Source: Peromyscus leucopus (taxonomy: Eukaryota > Chordata > Mammalia > Rodentia > Cricetidae). From it: 64,000 nucleotides of DNA. Position 1 is the first letter of the stretch; the number at the start of each line of letters is the position of its first letter. Position numbers and translations under genes: made by a program. The stretch spans positions 110,417,740-110,481,739 of the forward strand of contig NC_051064.1 of the NCBI RefSeq assembly GCF_004664715.2. Reading direction: 5' to 3'. The notes under the pieces are model-generated. The model was not told where the DNA came from. It ran no database searches and saw only the letters and a program-made list of their open reading frames with translations. Positions 54,366 to 64,000 of the stretch are shown piece after piece.

Positions 54366-54652
54366 CGCCTTGGTTGTTGTGACCTCAGTGGCTGTGCGGA
54401 GCCTGTTCCTAAGCACTTCATACCCTTGACCTCAGTCGCTCCTCACCATGTACTGTCATGTACCTGTCCTACTTAGTCACTTGAATGTTTATCTGTTTGG
54501 TATTTTAAGTCATTCCAAACTTAATTATTTAAAAGAAAACATAACTATTGTTAAAAGGAAAAATATAGTTTGGCTTCTTGTAAGTAGAATACAGGTTTAA
54601 AATACTATGGTATCCGAAACCATATCATCTATTTTAGAATTCAGGTTAAGAA

Positions 54653-54812
54653 TTCTTTTTTTTTTCCCCCGGTTTTCCGAGACAGGGTTTCTCCATGTAG
54701 TTTTGGTGCCTATCCTAGATTTGGAGACCAGGCTGGTCTCGAACTCACCAATATCCGCCTGATTCAGCCTCTCGAGTGCCGGGATTAAAGGCATGCACCA
54801 CCACCACTTGGC
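54653..54812 (-). repeat. B1 SINE with target-site duplication
   Basis: CCGAGACAGGGTTTCTCCATG to GCATGCACCACCACCACTTGGC, antisense. AAGAATTCTTTTT occurs on both sides (54647 and 54815 regions). Confidence 0.88.
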
Positions 54813-54835
54813 GAAGAATTCTTTTTGTTAATGAT

Positions 54836-54981
54836 TTTTTATTTTCATTTTATGTGCTTTGGTGTTTTGCCTGAGTGTGTGTCTGTGTGAGGGTGTCGGA
54901 TTCTTTGGAGCTGGAGCTCCAGACAGTTGTGAGCTGCTGTGTTGATTCTGGGGATTGAACCTGCGCCATCTTTTCAGCCTC
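54836..54981 (-). repeat. B2 SINE with internal deletion
   Basis: GTGTTTTGCCTGAGTGTGTG, GACAGTTGTGAGCTGCTGTG and GGGATTGAACCTGCGCCATC; the segment with GGAAGAGCAGCC is lost. Confidence 0.82.
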
Positions 54982-55469
54982 TAAAAGTTCTTTTATGTGT
55001 ACCATTTTAGACTAAACACACTGTGTTACATCCTGACAGTATCCGAGGTAGATCCCCTAAGAAGGAAAATGAACATTTCTCTCCCATGAAGTAGCTGAGC
55101 ACGTGTAATGGGTGTGGTGAGGAGGTGAGGACTGTAAATAACCTGGGTCAGCTCAGGTCAGACTTTTCTGCCAGATGAGGTAAGTTTAGGTCAGTTTTGT
55201 CGCCAGAGCAGCTGTCAGACAGTTTTTAGTTTTCAGGTGTCTTTTTTCTTTTCTTTGTTTTGGATTTCCGATTTGGGGATACGGCAGTTAAAGTAGGAAA
55301 AGTCGGTGGTTTTCATTTCTCTGGAGTCCCCGAGCCTGTGGGCTCTTTTCACGTGGAGGGTAGTGATGTTAGTGGAGTCTAAGAGGATGGTTGGCTCCTG
55401 ATGGAGCCCTGACACAGCTCCATTCGCATTTCTTCTTTGAGCAGTTCTGACTGGAAGGATTGATGTTTT

Positions 55470-55735
55470 CAGACTGGAGGAAGTGCCTGCTGTATAAGCT
55501 TTAGGTCCTGAATTTGGCTCCCTAGTACCCAGGGGGAAAAGCCCAGCATGGCAGCATTTGGCTGTTATCTCATCTTTGGTGGGAGAAGGGTGCCCATAGC
55601 CAGACTCCTGAAGCACTGGCCAGCCTAGCCAAGTGGAAGTGAGAGACTTCCCTCAAAAAACAAGATGGAGAGCAACCGAGGGAAAGACAGCTGATGTTGG
55701 TCTCAGGTCTCCACATTAATACACACACACAGGAG
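55470..55735 (+). repeat. B3A-type SINE
   Basis: GGAAGTGCCTGCTGTATAAGC is a head part, with CCAGCCTAGCCAAGTGG, AGACTTCCCTCAAAAAACAAG and an ACACACACAC end. The start is diverged. Confidence 0.5.
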
Positions 55736-55776
55736 AGTGGTACTTTCTGGATTTTACTCCTTTCAAAGAACAATTA

Positions 55777-56137
55777 TGTAGGCGGAGTTTTTTGAAGGGA
55801 CCGCAACCAGCTCTGTTTGCCAGCAGCTTCCCAAATAACCACTCAGAGACTTATTATTAATTACAAATTCTCGGCCATTAGCTCAGGCTTATTACCAACT
55901 AGCTCTTACAACTTAAATTAATTAACCCATTTCTGTTAATCTATGTGCTGCCCATGGCTTTTACCTTTCCTGCATGTCCTGCTTCCTTCCTGTTTTGCTG
56001 GGAACTCCTCTAACTCTGCCCTTCTTCCTAGCATTCTCTCTTCCCTGAAAATCTTGCCTAGCTATCAGCTAATCAGCTTTTTATTAACAATGAGAGCAAC
56101 ATATTTTCACAGTGTATAGATGGATTATTCTACAGCA
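55777..56137 (-). mobile_element. ERVK-type solo LTR (copy 6)
   Basis: A 361-bp element from TGTAGGCGGAG to ATTCTACAGCA with the family's interior landmarks (AACCACTCAGAGACTTATTA, TTAGCTCAGGCTTATTACC). Flanks CAATTA (55771-55776) and CAATAC (56138-56143) share four bases, a decayed duplication at best. Antisense to Ndc1. Confidence 0.82.
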
Positions 56138-56295
56138 CAATACTTACAAAAAGTTCAATAAAAATTGTTTTCTTGCAGTTCCCATTAAATATAGTGGGTC
56201 CTTTTAAAATCCAAGGGCAGGTGTATTATGAGAGCATAGTGATTTGACATTTCTAGTGTTTGAACAATTTGTTGTCATCCTGAGAATTATTTCAT

Positions 56296-56493
56296 TTTTT
56301 TAAAATTATTTTTTAATTTATGTACATTAGTGTTTTCCCTGTATGTATGTCTGTGTGAGGGTGTTGGTGGGTCCTCTAGAATTGGAGTTACAGACAGTTG
56401 TGAGCTGTCATACAGATTCTGGCAACTGAACCCAGGTCCTCTGGAAGAGCAAGCAGATAATGCTTTTAACCACTGAGCCATCTCCCCAGTTCT
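56296..56493 (-). repeat. B2 SINE with target-site duplication
   Basis: An antisense B2 (GTTACAGACAGTTGTGAGC to CTGAGCCATCTCCCCAG) between two perfect copies of GAATTATTTCATT at 56283-56295 and 56494-56506. Confidence 0.94.
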
Positions 56494-56805
56494 GAATTAT
56501 TTCATTATTAATAATCATTTTTCCCCATTTTTGGTAAAAGACTAATAAAACATAAGAATGTTGATATAGTGTGGTTTCAAGAAACACTAAATAAGAAGTT
56601 TGGACACACATCTTTGTAGTTATTTCTTCGTAAAGGTTCCATTGAGTGAAGGTGGTAAGTTCAAATTTTAGAAACCTCTTTAGCTGAGTGTGTTGTACAT
56701 GCCTTTAGCTCCATCATGTGGGAGGCAGCGGCAGGCGGGGTCTACATAGCACGTTTCAGCATAGCCAGGATCAAGAGTCCTTCTCTCACAAACAAACAAA
56801 AAGCC

Positions 56806-56980
56806 AGATTTTTAAAGTTTGCCTGCATGTATGTATGAGCACCGTGTGTGGCTTGTGTAGGCCAGAAGAGGGCATTGGAGCGCCTAGCCTAGAGCGGGTA
56901 ACAGGTGATTGTGAGCTGCCGCGCTGGTGTGAGAACCAACCCCAGTCCTCTCCCAAAAACCTTCCATTGACAGTGGCAAA
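56806..56980 (-). repeat. old B2 SINE
   Basis: GTTTGCCTGCATGTATGTATG, GGCCAGAAGAGGGCATTGG and GATTGTGAGCTGCCGCGCTGG; the head end is degraded. An old sense B1-like piece precedes it (56680-56790). Confidence 0.7.
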
Positions 56981-57186
56981 GGATAATGCCGCTCTGTTAG
57001 AGCAGTTAGACAAACCAGAGGAGTGCAGAGTCGGGCAGCAACAGCTCATCCTTGTAAAGTGACGTTTGCTGGTAGTTAGGTTCACAGAATGCAGTTGTTA
57101 ATAATGAAAATTAGTGTTTAACTTTATTTTAGTTAGCTCAGTCATTTTATCATGATCAGTATAAAATTGTTAGTGAGGTATTTTGT

Positions 57187-57358
57187 GGATTTTTTTTTTT
57201 TTTCTTTTTTGGTTTTTCGAGGCTGGGCTTCTCTGTGTAACAGCTGTAGCTGTCCTGGAACTCTGTTTGTAGACCAGATTGGCCTTGAGTTCACAGAGAT
57301 CTGTGTACCTCTGCCTCCTGAATGCTGGGATTACAGACGTGTGCCACAACTGTCCGAC
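57187..57358 (-). repeat. B1 SINE with target-site duplication
   Basis: A T run, TTTTTCGAGGCTGGGCTTCTC and GATTACAGACGTGTGCCAC, antisense. AGGTATTTTGTG flanks it (57176 region and 57359 region). Confidence 0.88.
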
Positions 57359-57692
57359 AGGTATTTTGTGTTCTGTTCTTTACACTGTCTTTGGGAATCA
57401 CATGTGTTTCTCATTGTGTAGCTCATCTCAATTCAGTGCTGCCACATTTCAAGTTCTCAGCAGCTCTTTGTGACTAGTGGTTGTTGACTTGGTCAGCACG
57501 GCTCTGAAATCTAATGATTGTGATGACACTGATCTTACAAGAACTGGAAATCTTGTCATGGTGCCACATGCCTGTAATCTTACCACTTGGGCATCTGAGG
57601 TGGGAGAAATGCTGGCTTGAGGCCAGCCAGAACTACACATTAGCTACAGACTACCTTCAGAACACAGAAAGACCCTCTCTCCGAAATAACAC

Positions 57693-58200
57693 ATAGGTCT
57701 GGTCAGATGGTTCAGTGGGTAAAGCACTTGCTATGTAAGCGAATGGACCTGATTCAAATCCCGAGAACTCATGTAAAGCTGAGCACGGTAGTGCACATCA
57801 TTTTTTTTATTATTATTAAAAATTATTCTATGTGTATGGGTGTTTTGCCTGCATGTGTGTATGTACACCATTCGCATGCTTGGTGCCTGCGGAAGCCAAA
57901 AGAAGGTGCTAGCTCCTCTGGAACTAGAGGTTGCGAGCTGCTTTGCGGGTGCTGGGAATTGAACATTGGTCCTGGAAGAGAACCAGTGCTCGTAACTGCT
58001 GAGCCGTCTCTCCAGCCTCAGTGTACATCTTTCATCTCAGTCTGCTTCTGGAAAGATGGGAGGCAGGGACAGAAAAATCCCTGAAAGTCCGTTGGCCATC
58101 TAACGTGGCAGTCGCAGTGACAACTGTCTCAAGGTGGAAGATGTGGTCTGACACCTGACGCTGTCCTCTGACTGCACAAATGCAGCATGGTATACGTGTA
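57693..58200 (+). repeat. B3A-type SINE interrupted by a B2
   Basis: The head (TCTGGTCAGATGGTTCAGTGG, GGTAAAGCACTTGCTATG) and first middle part run to GTAGTGCACATCA. The rest resumes at about 58019 (GTGTACATCTTTCATCTCAG) and continues to about 58200. In between lies an antisense B2 at 57801-58017. Confidence 0.65.
57801..58017 (-). repeat. B2 SINE nested in a B3A
   Basis: A T run, GGTGTTTTGCCTGCATGTG, GCTGGGAATTGAACATTGG and CTGAGCCGTCTCTCCAGCC. GTGCACATC and GTGTACATC flank it, the host SINE's duplicated target. Confidence 0.85.
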
Positions 58201-58235
58201 ATTCCCAGACGTGGAAATAACCTCAGACACACCGG

Positions 58236-58251
58236 TGTTCTGTGTGTGTGC

Positions 58252-58285
<34 letters not shown>

Positions 58286-58286
58286 C

Positions 58287-58336
<50 letters not shown>
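58236..58336. repeat. (GCGT)n(TG)n microsatellite
   Basis: GTGTGTGCGCG, about 9 GCGT-type units, one CCTGCG interruption and about 22 TG units. An antisense B3 fragment (58337-58440, CACCATGTGGGTCCTGAGAATAGC) follows, so it is a B3 tail expansion like the one at 34409. Confidence 0.95.
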
Positions 58337-58338
<2 letters not shown>

Positions 58339-58890
58339 AGGTGCCTATACCACTTTCACCATGTGGGTCCTGAGAATAGCACTCATTCTTCAGGCTTGGT
58401 TGTAAGTTCTTTTACCTGCTCAACTATCTTGTGAGCCCTAGAACCATACATTTTTATGAAGAAAGGGGAATATATATTGTATTCTCACTAGTGAGTCACT
58501 CAAAAGGAGAACATCCCATAATATTTTCTGGTCTTCAAATATTTTATAAGGCCATCATGTATTCTGCAAAGACGATACATGGCACTTTCCCTTGCTCTTA
58601 CATGATTTTGTGTACCAAACTTAGTGTCATTTACAAGAGTCCAGCAAGTAATGGAGATGTTCAATAAGAAAAAGGATGATGGCGAAGTTAATGCAGTTTT
58701 TGTATGGGTCTTGTGGATTTGTATTTATAAACCTAACAGGGAAATTGTTTGTAATTATATTGCAAAGGAAATGACTATGGTCTCTTCAGCAAGATTCTGA
58801 AATATAAAAAAATGATTGTATTTTGATTATACAAACACAACAGCCAGAACTTTCGATGAGTTTGGACATACTCAGAATATATCTTCTTAT

Positions 58891-59059
58891 TTATTTATTT
58901 ATTTATTTTTGGTTTTTTTCGAGACAGGGTTTCTCTGTGTAGCTTTGCGCCTTTCCTGGAGCTCACTTGGTAGCCCAGGCTGGCCTCGAACTCACAGAGA
59001 TCCGCCTGGCTCTGCCTCCCGAGTGCTGGGATGAAAGGCGTGCGCCACCAACGCCCGGC
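58891..59059 (-). repeat. young B1 SINE
   Basis: TTTATTTATTTATTT, then TCGAGACAGGGTTTCTCTG, GGTAGCCCAGGCTGGCCTC and GCGTGCGCCACCAACGCCCGG: an almost consensus antisense copy. Confidence 0.93.
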
Positions 59060-59415
59060 TCATTTTAAATCAGTATTTACAGACAAGATGTGTTTTAGGT
59101 TTTGCATGGCAGCTGTTGGGCAGCTAATTGCATACAGAGGGTATTTCCCATTTCAGTTACATATTCTCTTTCATCCTGAAAAATGAGCCAGGTGTGTTAG
59201 CCCAAGCCTTTAATACCAGCAAGCAAGAGGCCAACTTGTCTACACAGCAAGTTCCAGGCCAGCCAGGATTGCATAGTAAGACCCTGGATTGTTTTTGCTT
59301 TTAGACTAAACCTGCAAAATACTGGATAAAAATTGAGTTTGCTACTTTTATATTCTGACTTACATTTGCATATTTATTTTACATTATCTGTCGTTCTGTC
59401 AGTGTATTCAAGCCT

Positions 59416-59418
<3 letters not shown>

Positions 59419-59478
<60 letters not shown>
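59419..59478. repeat. (TG)n microsatellite
   Basis: About 29 TG units after a GTGTGCG start. It lies in a stretch with only an old B1-like piece (59185-59300) nearby. Confidence 0.95.
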
Positions 59479-59481
<3 letters not shown>

Positions 59482-59489
59482 AAGGATGA

Positions 59490-60615
59490 TGGCTGTTTTC
59501 TGGGTATAACAGCATGAGATCAAACGTGTGAGGAAATTACAATGTCAATAACCTCCCCATTATGACTCAGTGTTCTTTAATATTGCTCAAGTATTTCTCT
59601 GAACACTACCTCCCATGCTGCCTAAAAGTATTTCAACTATGCCCAGTCTTGGAAATAGCTCTAATAAGTGATCATTGTGAAAGAACAAATGATTGGACTT
59701 GAAGTTAACATGGCATACTCAACATATGCATCAAATTTTGTTCCTTTTCCAAAATTCTAGTGTATGGTAACAGAATTGTTAAAACACATAAATCCATAAG
59801 CAGGGCAGAGTCAATAGCAGCCCAGTCTGTGAAGCTGGTGAGCAGATGTCGATAGGTTTGGCAGATCCCAGAGGTGGGTCCTGAGTTGGCAATGGGAAGG
59901 GCTCTTGGTACCTTTGCCACCAAGGTCAGGCACCAAAAAAGGAGGTTCAGAAACCAGTTAGGACCCTAGGTTCTCTGCTGCTCATTGCTTCTTCCCCACC
60001 CCAGCCTGAGGTTCATCCTCTAGAGACTAGAACATGGGCCTGCACTGGGAGAGGCCTGGCAGTGTGGGGACTGCACAAGGTGAGTTCCACTGAACACCAG
60101 GGCCCAGCCCGTCACACAAGATAGTAGACGACTGTTCTCGGGGTGAACTAGGGACAAAGACTTCAAATGACTGAGTCTGGAGTTCACCTCAGTGTCCATG
60201 CTGATCACCTTCCAGGAAGCCTGTCAGCTCCAGGAAGCTTTAGTCAGCTCCTTGGGAAGTTCCACTTGCAGTCAGGAGCCAAGCATCACCAGCTTTCTGA
60301 GGAAAGGCTCCAATATGGCTGATAGAGACCAAAAGAAGCAAGGGAAGAAAGTATAAAAAACCAAAGAACTATCATCAAAATCCTTGAGCAAAAATAGGTA
60401 CGAAAATAAGAAAGAACAACAAGATGACATACAGGGCTCTTGAAATTCAGACCACGATGGCTGGGGTGATTTCACTGCTGTGATTGTGGCTGCGAAGACA
60501 GTGCATGTGACATAGTTCTCCTCTCTGATTGCTCTTGCCACAATAGGCTAACATGCTTCATCCTTATTTCTCTCTTCCCTTCCTGTAATAGCTGTGATAT
60601 TTTAAAATTGTAGTG
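59490..60615. other. intron 16 block without recognisable repeat or exon
   Basis: Over 1.1 kb free of SINEs and microsatellites in a SINE-dense intron. Three open frames of 62-89 codons lie on the minus strand (59705-60541), and the best hydrophobic one (60272-60541) has no family I recognise. It could be an unrecognised old retroposon or unique sequence. Confidence 0.4.
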
Positions 60616-60618
60616 TTT

Positions 60619-60784
60619 GGGGCTGGAGAGTTGGCTCAGCGGTTAAGAGCACTAACCTGCTCTTCCAGGGGACCGCATTCAATTCCCAGCACCCACATGC
60701 AGTCAACAATTAACTCCAGGATCTAACACCCTCACACAGGCATACATGCAGGCAAAACACCAATGTACAAAAAATAAAAATAAA
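60619..60784 (+). repeat. B2 SINE
   Basis: GGGGCTGGAGAGTTGGCTCAG, CATTCAATTCCCAGCACCC and GCAAAACACCAATGTACAAAAAATAAAAATAAA give a sense B2 with a full A-tail. An ID element starts directly at the end of that tail. Confidence 0.92.
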
Positions 60785-60842
60785 GGGGTTGGGGATTTAG
60801 CTCAGTGGTAGTGGCTCTGGGTTCGGTCCTCAGCTCCGGAGA
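60785..60842 (+). repeat. ID SINE with internal deletion, fused to a B2 tail
   Basis: GGGGTTGGGGATTTAGCTCAG and TGGTAG are followed at once by TGGCTCTGGGTTCGG. The block AGCGCTTGCCTAGCAAGCGC and its neighbours, present in the ID at 42474, are missing (about 20-25 bp). The tail is (AAAT)n, 60843-60885. Confidence 0.9.
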
Positions 60843-60845
60843 AAA

Positions 60846-60880
<35 letters not shown>

Positions 60881-60885
60881 ATATT
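60843..60885. repeat. (AAAT)n microsatellite at the ID tail
   Basis: About ten AAAT units after AGAAAAT. It replaces the ID poly-A. Confidence 0.93.
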
Positions 60886-61304
60886 TAAAAATTATATTAT
60901 TTGCTCTTGGCCTTCCAAAGACTTTAATCTTTCATGTTTTTGAACTGTATCAACTGTAAATAAGCTCTGTTTCACTGTGTGTGCTATCTCTTGTCCCAGC
61001 TACTACTGCTCACTGGCACCCATCCTCTAGAACTGTAAACCTAATTTAGAATTAGAAAGAGAAAAGTGGCTTTCTTTAGTAAAGGTTAAAGTTCTGGTCT
61101 TTTTTGCTAAGATCAGGATAAAAGCCGTTCCCTGTCACCAGTGGTAAACAGAGTATGGGATCTTGGGGCTTTGCTGGGTCCTGAAAACTTGAGATGTCCT
61201 GGACAGGTGTTTTCAAACTGTTGTGACTGATTCACTAAAGAACACACATGACTTTGTAGATGTGTACATTATCTATCACTTGTTAGACTGACTTGACTTT
61301 TTAA

Positions 61305-61470
61305 AATTTATATTTAATTTTTTCTTTTAACACTTATTTCCCATGAAGGCGTCAGAGGAAGCTTGTAGATGTCGTTTCTCTCCTGTGGGGCTGGGGATTC
61401 GACTCCAGTGAACCTAGGTCACCCAGCTTTGCAGCAAGTGCGCTTACCCACTGAGACACCTCAGGCCTCG
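61305..61470 (-). repeat. B3-type SINE fragment
   Basis: AAGGCGTCAGAGGAAGCTTG, TGGGGCTGGGGATTCGACTCC and CTTACCCACTGAGACACC, antisense B3-like and diverged. It ends about 55 bp before exon 17. Confidence 0.6.
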
Positions 61471-61524
61471 CCTACCCTGGCTTTCACAATCATCTGAACT
61501 CGTGTGTTTTTCTTCCTGGTCTAG

Positions 61525-61685
61525 GCCGTTGACAAGTACTTCAAGCTGCCTCATGCTTCTAGTAAACCATCCCGGATTTCAGAAAGCCTTGTGGACTCAT
61601 CCTACAAAACATTAAGATTTGCCTTCAGGGCCTCCCTGAAAACCGCTATCTACCGCATAGCCACCACGTTTGGTGAACATCTGAA
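61525..61685 (+). CDS. Ndc1: Ndc1 exon 17 (residues 599-652)
   Basis: It encodes [36 protein letters not shown] and [14 protein letters not shown], ending in phase 2 (AA of an Asn/Lys codon). Acceptor CCTGGTCTAG, donor TGAA|GTAAGT. One more coding exon is expected beyond 64000. Confidence 0.96.
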
Positions 61686-61926
61686 GTAAGTTTGCCCATC
61701 TTATCCACACTGATAGTCTGTCTCAGGCGTTCTCTGAGGGCTGGGTACGAGAAGGCTTGCGGATTGCAAGTTTTCTTATAGGTCCCTGATGGCTCTCTGT
61801 GAGGAGAGCTTTCGTATGGACTTGGTATTTGTATTTGCAATTTTTGTGTATGACTATCTTTGGGGATTTCTTTCAAATGACAGAAAGTTGTAAAAGTAGC
61901 AATATATATATATAAACATTCATAAA

Positions 61927-61927
61927 T

Positions 61928-62009
<82 letters not shown>
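61927..62009. repeat. compound (TG)n(AG)n microsatellite
   Basis: About 12 TG units followed directly by about 29 AG units, the same structure as the tract at 25783. Confidence 0.95.
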
Positions 62010-62014
<5 letters not shown>

Positions 62015-62811
62015 ATTATCAAAAGATCATTAAAGGAGAAAAAAAATCCTGAGTGCCTTTCCAGAAAAGCATATTAAAAATAATTCTCTTTTTACATTTT
62101 GGTCAGGAAACTTTAAGACTTGGGTACTTGGGTGAGCAGAATATTCCATAAATGAGGCTGTGGCGCTTTGTGAATCATGCTGGAAAAACACCGGCAGATC
62201 ACAACACCTTCAGAAACTGAACCAGAGAGAAACCACAAATGCCAGGCCTGTTTATATTTAGTTTCATTGATGTTTACTGCTTTGCTCTCATGAAATGCTC
62301 TGGCTGGACAGGATGAAGGACACTGGTTTCCTAACTAAGCTGTGTTTATTGTAATTAGAAATGAGTTCTAGACGGCCTGAGAGCTCGTTCGTGTTCCTGT
62401 GCAGTCAGTAACAGAATACTGTATATATATGCCTGCTTTCGTTCTCCGTTCCTTGTACAGCACAGGGCGGGAGCAGCGGCAGATACTCCTGGCACGCTGT
62501 GGTTCTTGTGAGAATATAAAAGAACTGTAAATGGTCCTGTATCATCGAGACATTTATTTGATTGTATAAAAGCAAACAAAAATTATCTATTAACTTCCAG
62601 ACCTGTGCTGTTCAATGTGATGGCCATGGATTGTAGCTTTTCCTTTCTTTTTCTCGACAGTTTTACGTAGGGCAGGGGTTATCCTAATTACACAGGTGTG
62701 TCAGTGGAGGCACAGAATGGTTAAATCTTGTCTGAGAGCACATGCATGCTAGAACGTGACCCTGAAAAGAGGTCAGGCTTGCCCTTAAAAATTCTGTCCT
62801 CTCAGGCCAGG

Positions 62812-62965
62812 TGGTGGTGGTGCACGCTTTTAATCCTAGCTCTCAAGAGGCAGAGGCAGGTGGATCTCTTGAGTTCAAGGCCAGCCTGGTCTTATAGAGT
62901 TAGTTCCAAGACAGTCAGGATTACACAGGGAAATCCGCTCTCAAAAAACAAAACAAACAAACAAA
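62812..62965 (+). repeat. B1 SINE
   Basis: GGCCAGGTGGTGGTGGTGCAC, GAGGCAGGTGGATCTCTTGAG and CTCAAAAAACAAAACAAAC: a sense B1. Confidence 0.88.
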
Positions 62966-63285
62966 AAAAAAGTGTCTTCTTTCCATTTACAGCACTAGTC
63001 TGCCCGCATGATGCGAGCTGGTATATAGGGTGTGCTCAGAATGCACTCACGGTAGGGTGTGAACTGGCATATAGGGTGTGCCCACTCACTGATGATGTAG
63101 AAGATGAGTAGGTGTGTGTGTGTATCTACTGACAGCAAAAGCAGAGAGCATGGGGATGAGATAAGGATTTATTAGTTAAGAAAGGCAGGTAGATGGCTGA
63201 TTGAAAGTTAGGAGAATGAAGTTCTGACTTTCCCCTTCCTCTGAGGAAAGCCATACCTCATGTCATTGGCACCAATGAGCAATTG

Positions 63286-63595
63286 GGACAGAGTGGTGCA
63301 GTGGGAGGAGTCTGAGGACAGTGGTGCAGTGGGAGGAGTCTGAGGACAGTGGTGCAGTGGTTGGAGTCTGAGGACAGAGTGGTGCAGTGGGAGGAGTCTG
63401 AGGACAGTGGTGCAGTGGGAGGAGTCTGAGGACAGTGGTGCAGTGGGAGGAGTCTGAGGACAGTGGTGCAGTGGGAGGAGTCTGAGGACAGTGGTGCAGT
63501 GGGAGGAGTCTGAGGACAGTGGTGCAGTGGGAGGAGTCTGAGGACAGTGGTGCAGTGGGAGGAGTCTGAGGACAGTGGTGCAGTGGTTGGAGTCT
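63286..63595. repeat. 28-bp minisatellite, 11 units
   Basis: The unit ACAGTGGTGCAGTGGGAGGA + GTCTGAGG repeats 11 times. Units 1 and 4 carry an extra GA (ACAGAGTGG, 30 bp), and units 3 and 11 have GGTTGGAG in place of GGGAGGAG. Units 5-10 are identical. The shared variants suggest block duplication. Confidence 0.96.
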
Positions 63596-63940
63596 TAGCT
63601 CTGGAGTTGCTTGAGCACGTGGGTTATGTCTGGTTACAGGGCTGCTGTCTGAGCTTGTGAGAAGTTACTGAAGCAGCTCAGCCAGGTAGTTACAGAGCTA
63701 GCATTCGGACCAGATCTTGCTAACTGGCTCTCTTAACCAGTGAGCCGTGTGGTTCCTGAGCTCTGAACCTGCAGGTGGTATATAGGACCCTACTTTGCTT
63801 TGTTTGGTGTTGATAGTGAAAAAAATGGGATCATTCATTTATGTAAAGCCCAGCATACAATATGTATTAAGCCTGTGTAGTAACTAATTATTCACCCAGA
63901 GCTCCACTCTGAGAACCAGGTACAGATGAGGTAAACTCTG

Positions 63941-64000
63941 GGTTTTTGTTTTGTTTTGTTTTGTTTTTTTCTTTTTTTGGTTTTTCGAGACAGGGTTTCT
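63941..64000 (-). repeat. B1 SINE cut by the window end
   Basis: (GTTTT)n, then TTTTTCGAGACAGGGTTTCT; the remainder lies past the edge. Confidence 0.85.

Larger units (their letters stand above)
46492..61524 (+). other. Ndc1: Ndc1 intron 16 (15,033 bp)
   Basis: By far the longest intron here. It carries many SINEs, two old L2/MER2-like relics, a solo LTR (55777-56137), a 39-bp minisatellite (54249-54365) and several TG tracts. Stretches without a named element include 47955-49490, 49860-50615, 52265-52700, 53790-54245, 55000-55470, 58445-58885, 59490-60610 and 60900-61300. A possible alternative last exon lies at 48422-48454. Confidence 0.85.
61686..64000 (+). other. Ndc1: start of Ndc1 intron 17
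   Basis: It contains a (TG)n(AG)n tract (61927-62009), B1 (62812-62965), the 28-bp minisatellite (63286-63595), a MIR-like piece near 63655-63730 and a B1 cut by the window edge. I looked for the terminal Ndc1 exon (about 20 codons and a stop) and did not find it. The stretch 62010-62680 shows nothing I recognise. Confidence 0.85.

Noticed and set aside
60272..60541. 89-codon hydrophobic minus-strand frame
   Set aside because: I recognise no family, and the sequence composition alone can explain it. Only the block is mentioned as unexplained.
61686..64000. Terminal Ndc1 exon within the window
   Set aside because: No acceptor followed by a frame matching the known NDC1 C-terminus was found, so it must lie beyond 64000.

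Overview
The window is rodent nuclear DNA, most likely from a cricetid (deer-mouse, vole or hamster type). It is dense in B1, B2, B3/B4 and ID SINEs. Many B1 copies carry the diagnostic block reading GCTTTGCGCCTTTCCT on the antisense strand, which I associate with cricetid rather than mouse B1. There are also ERVK-type solo LTRs, a URR1-like hAT element and long (TG)n/(AG)n tracts. No bacterial, CRISPR or operon-like content is present.

Two protein-coding genes lie in tandem on the + strand. The left edge holds only the terminal coding exon of Yipf1 (3109-3198, stop TAA at 3196-3198); the rest of that gene lies upstream. About 12.1 kb later comes Ndc1 (Tmem48), the transmembrane nucleoporin. 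Seventeen coding exons can be placed from ATG 15342 to 61685. All have GT-AG borders and a continuous reading phase, giving 651 complete codons plus 2 nt. The last exon, which should encode about 20 residues, lies beyond the right edge. The Yipf1-Ndc1 order and orientation match what I remember of human 1p32.

Layout: 1-3108, last Yipf1 intron; 3109 to about 4300, Yipf1 terminal exon and probable 3' UTR; 4300-14896, intergenic, with L2/MIR relics, SINEs, two LTRs and two minisatellites; 14897-15341, Ndc1 CpG-rich promoter with two perfect 19-bp ACTACAGTTCCCAGCATGC sites (ZNF143/THAP11 type) and a YY1-like site just before the ATG; 15342-46491, exons 1-16; 46492-61524, a 15-kb intron 16; 61525-61685, exon 17; 61686-64000, start of intron 17 with a third large minisatellite.

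The Ndc1 exons encode a membrane-anchored N-terminal half with about six hydrophobic spans (exons 2-8) and a soluble C-terminal half (exons 9-17). This fits its known role as an anchor of the nuclear pore complex in the nuclear envelope.

I found no clearly new biological system. The points most worth checking are: the twin promoter motifs beside a B2 SINE; a possible alternative last exon at 48422-48454; a 65-codon in-frame upstream extension; a set of same-orientation solo LTRs with recognisable 6-bp target duplications; a nested ERV 3' end with retroposon-like features; a 3'-truncated B2 with a perfect target duplication; and several minisatellites, one of which carries a hairpin in each unit.
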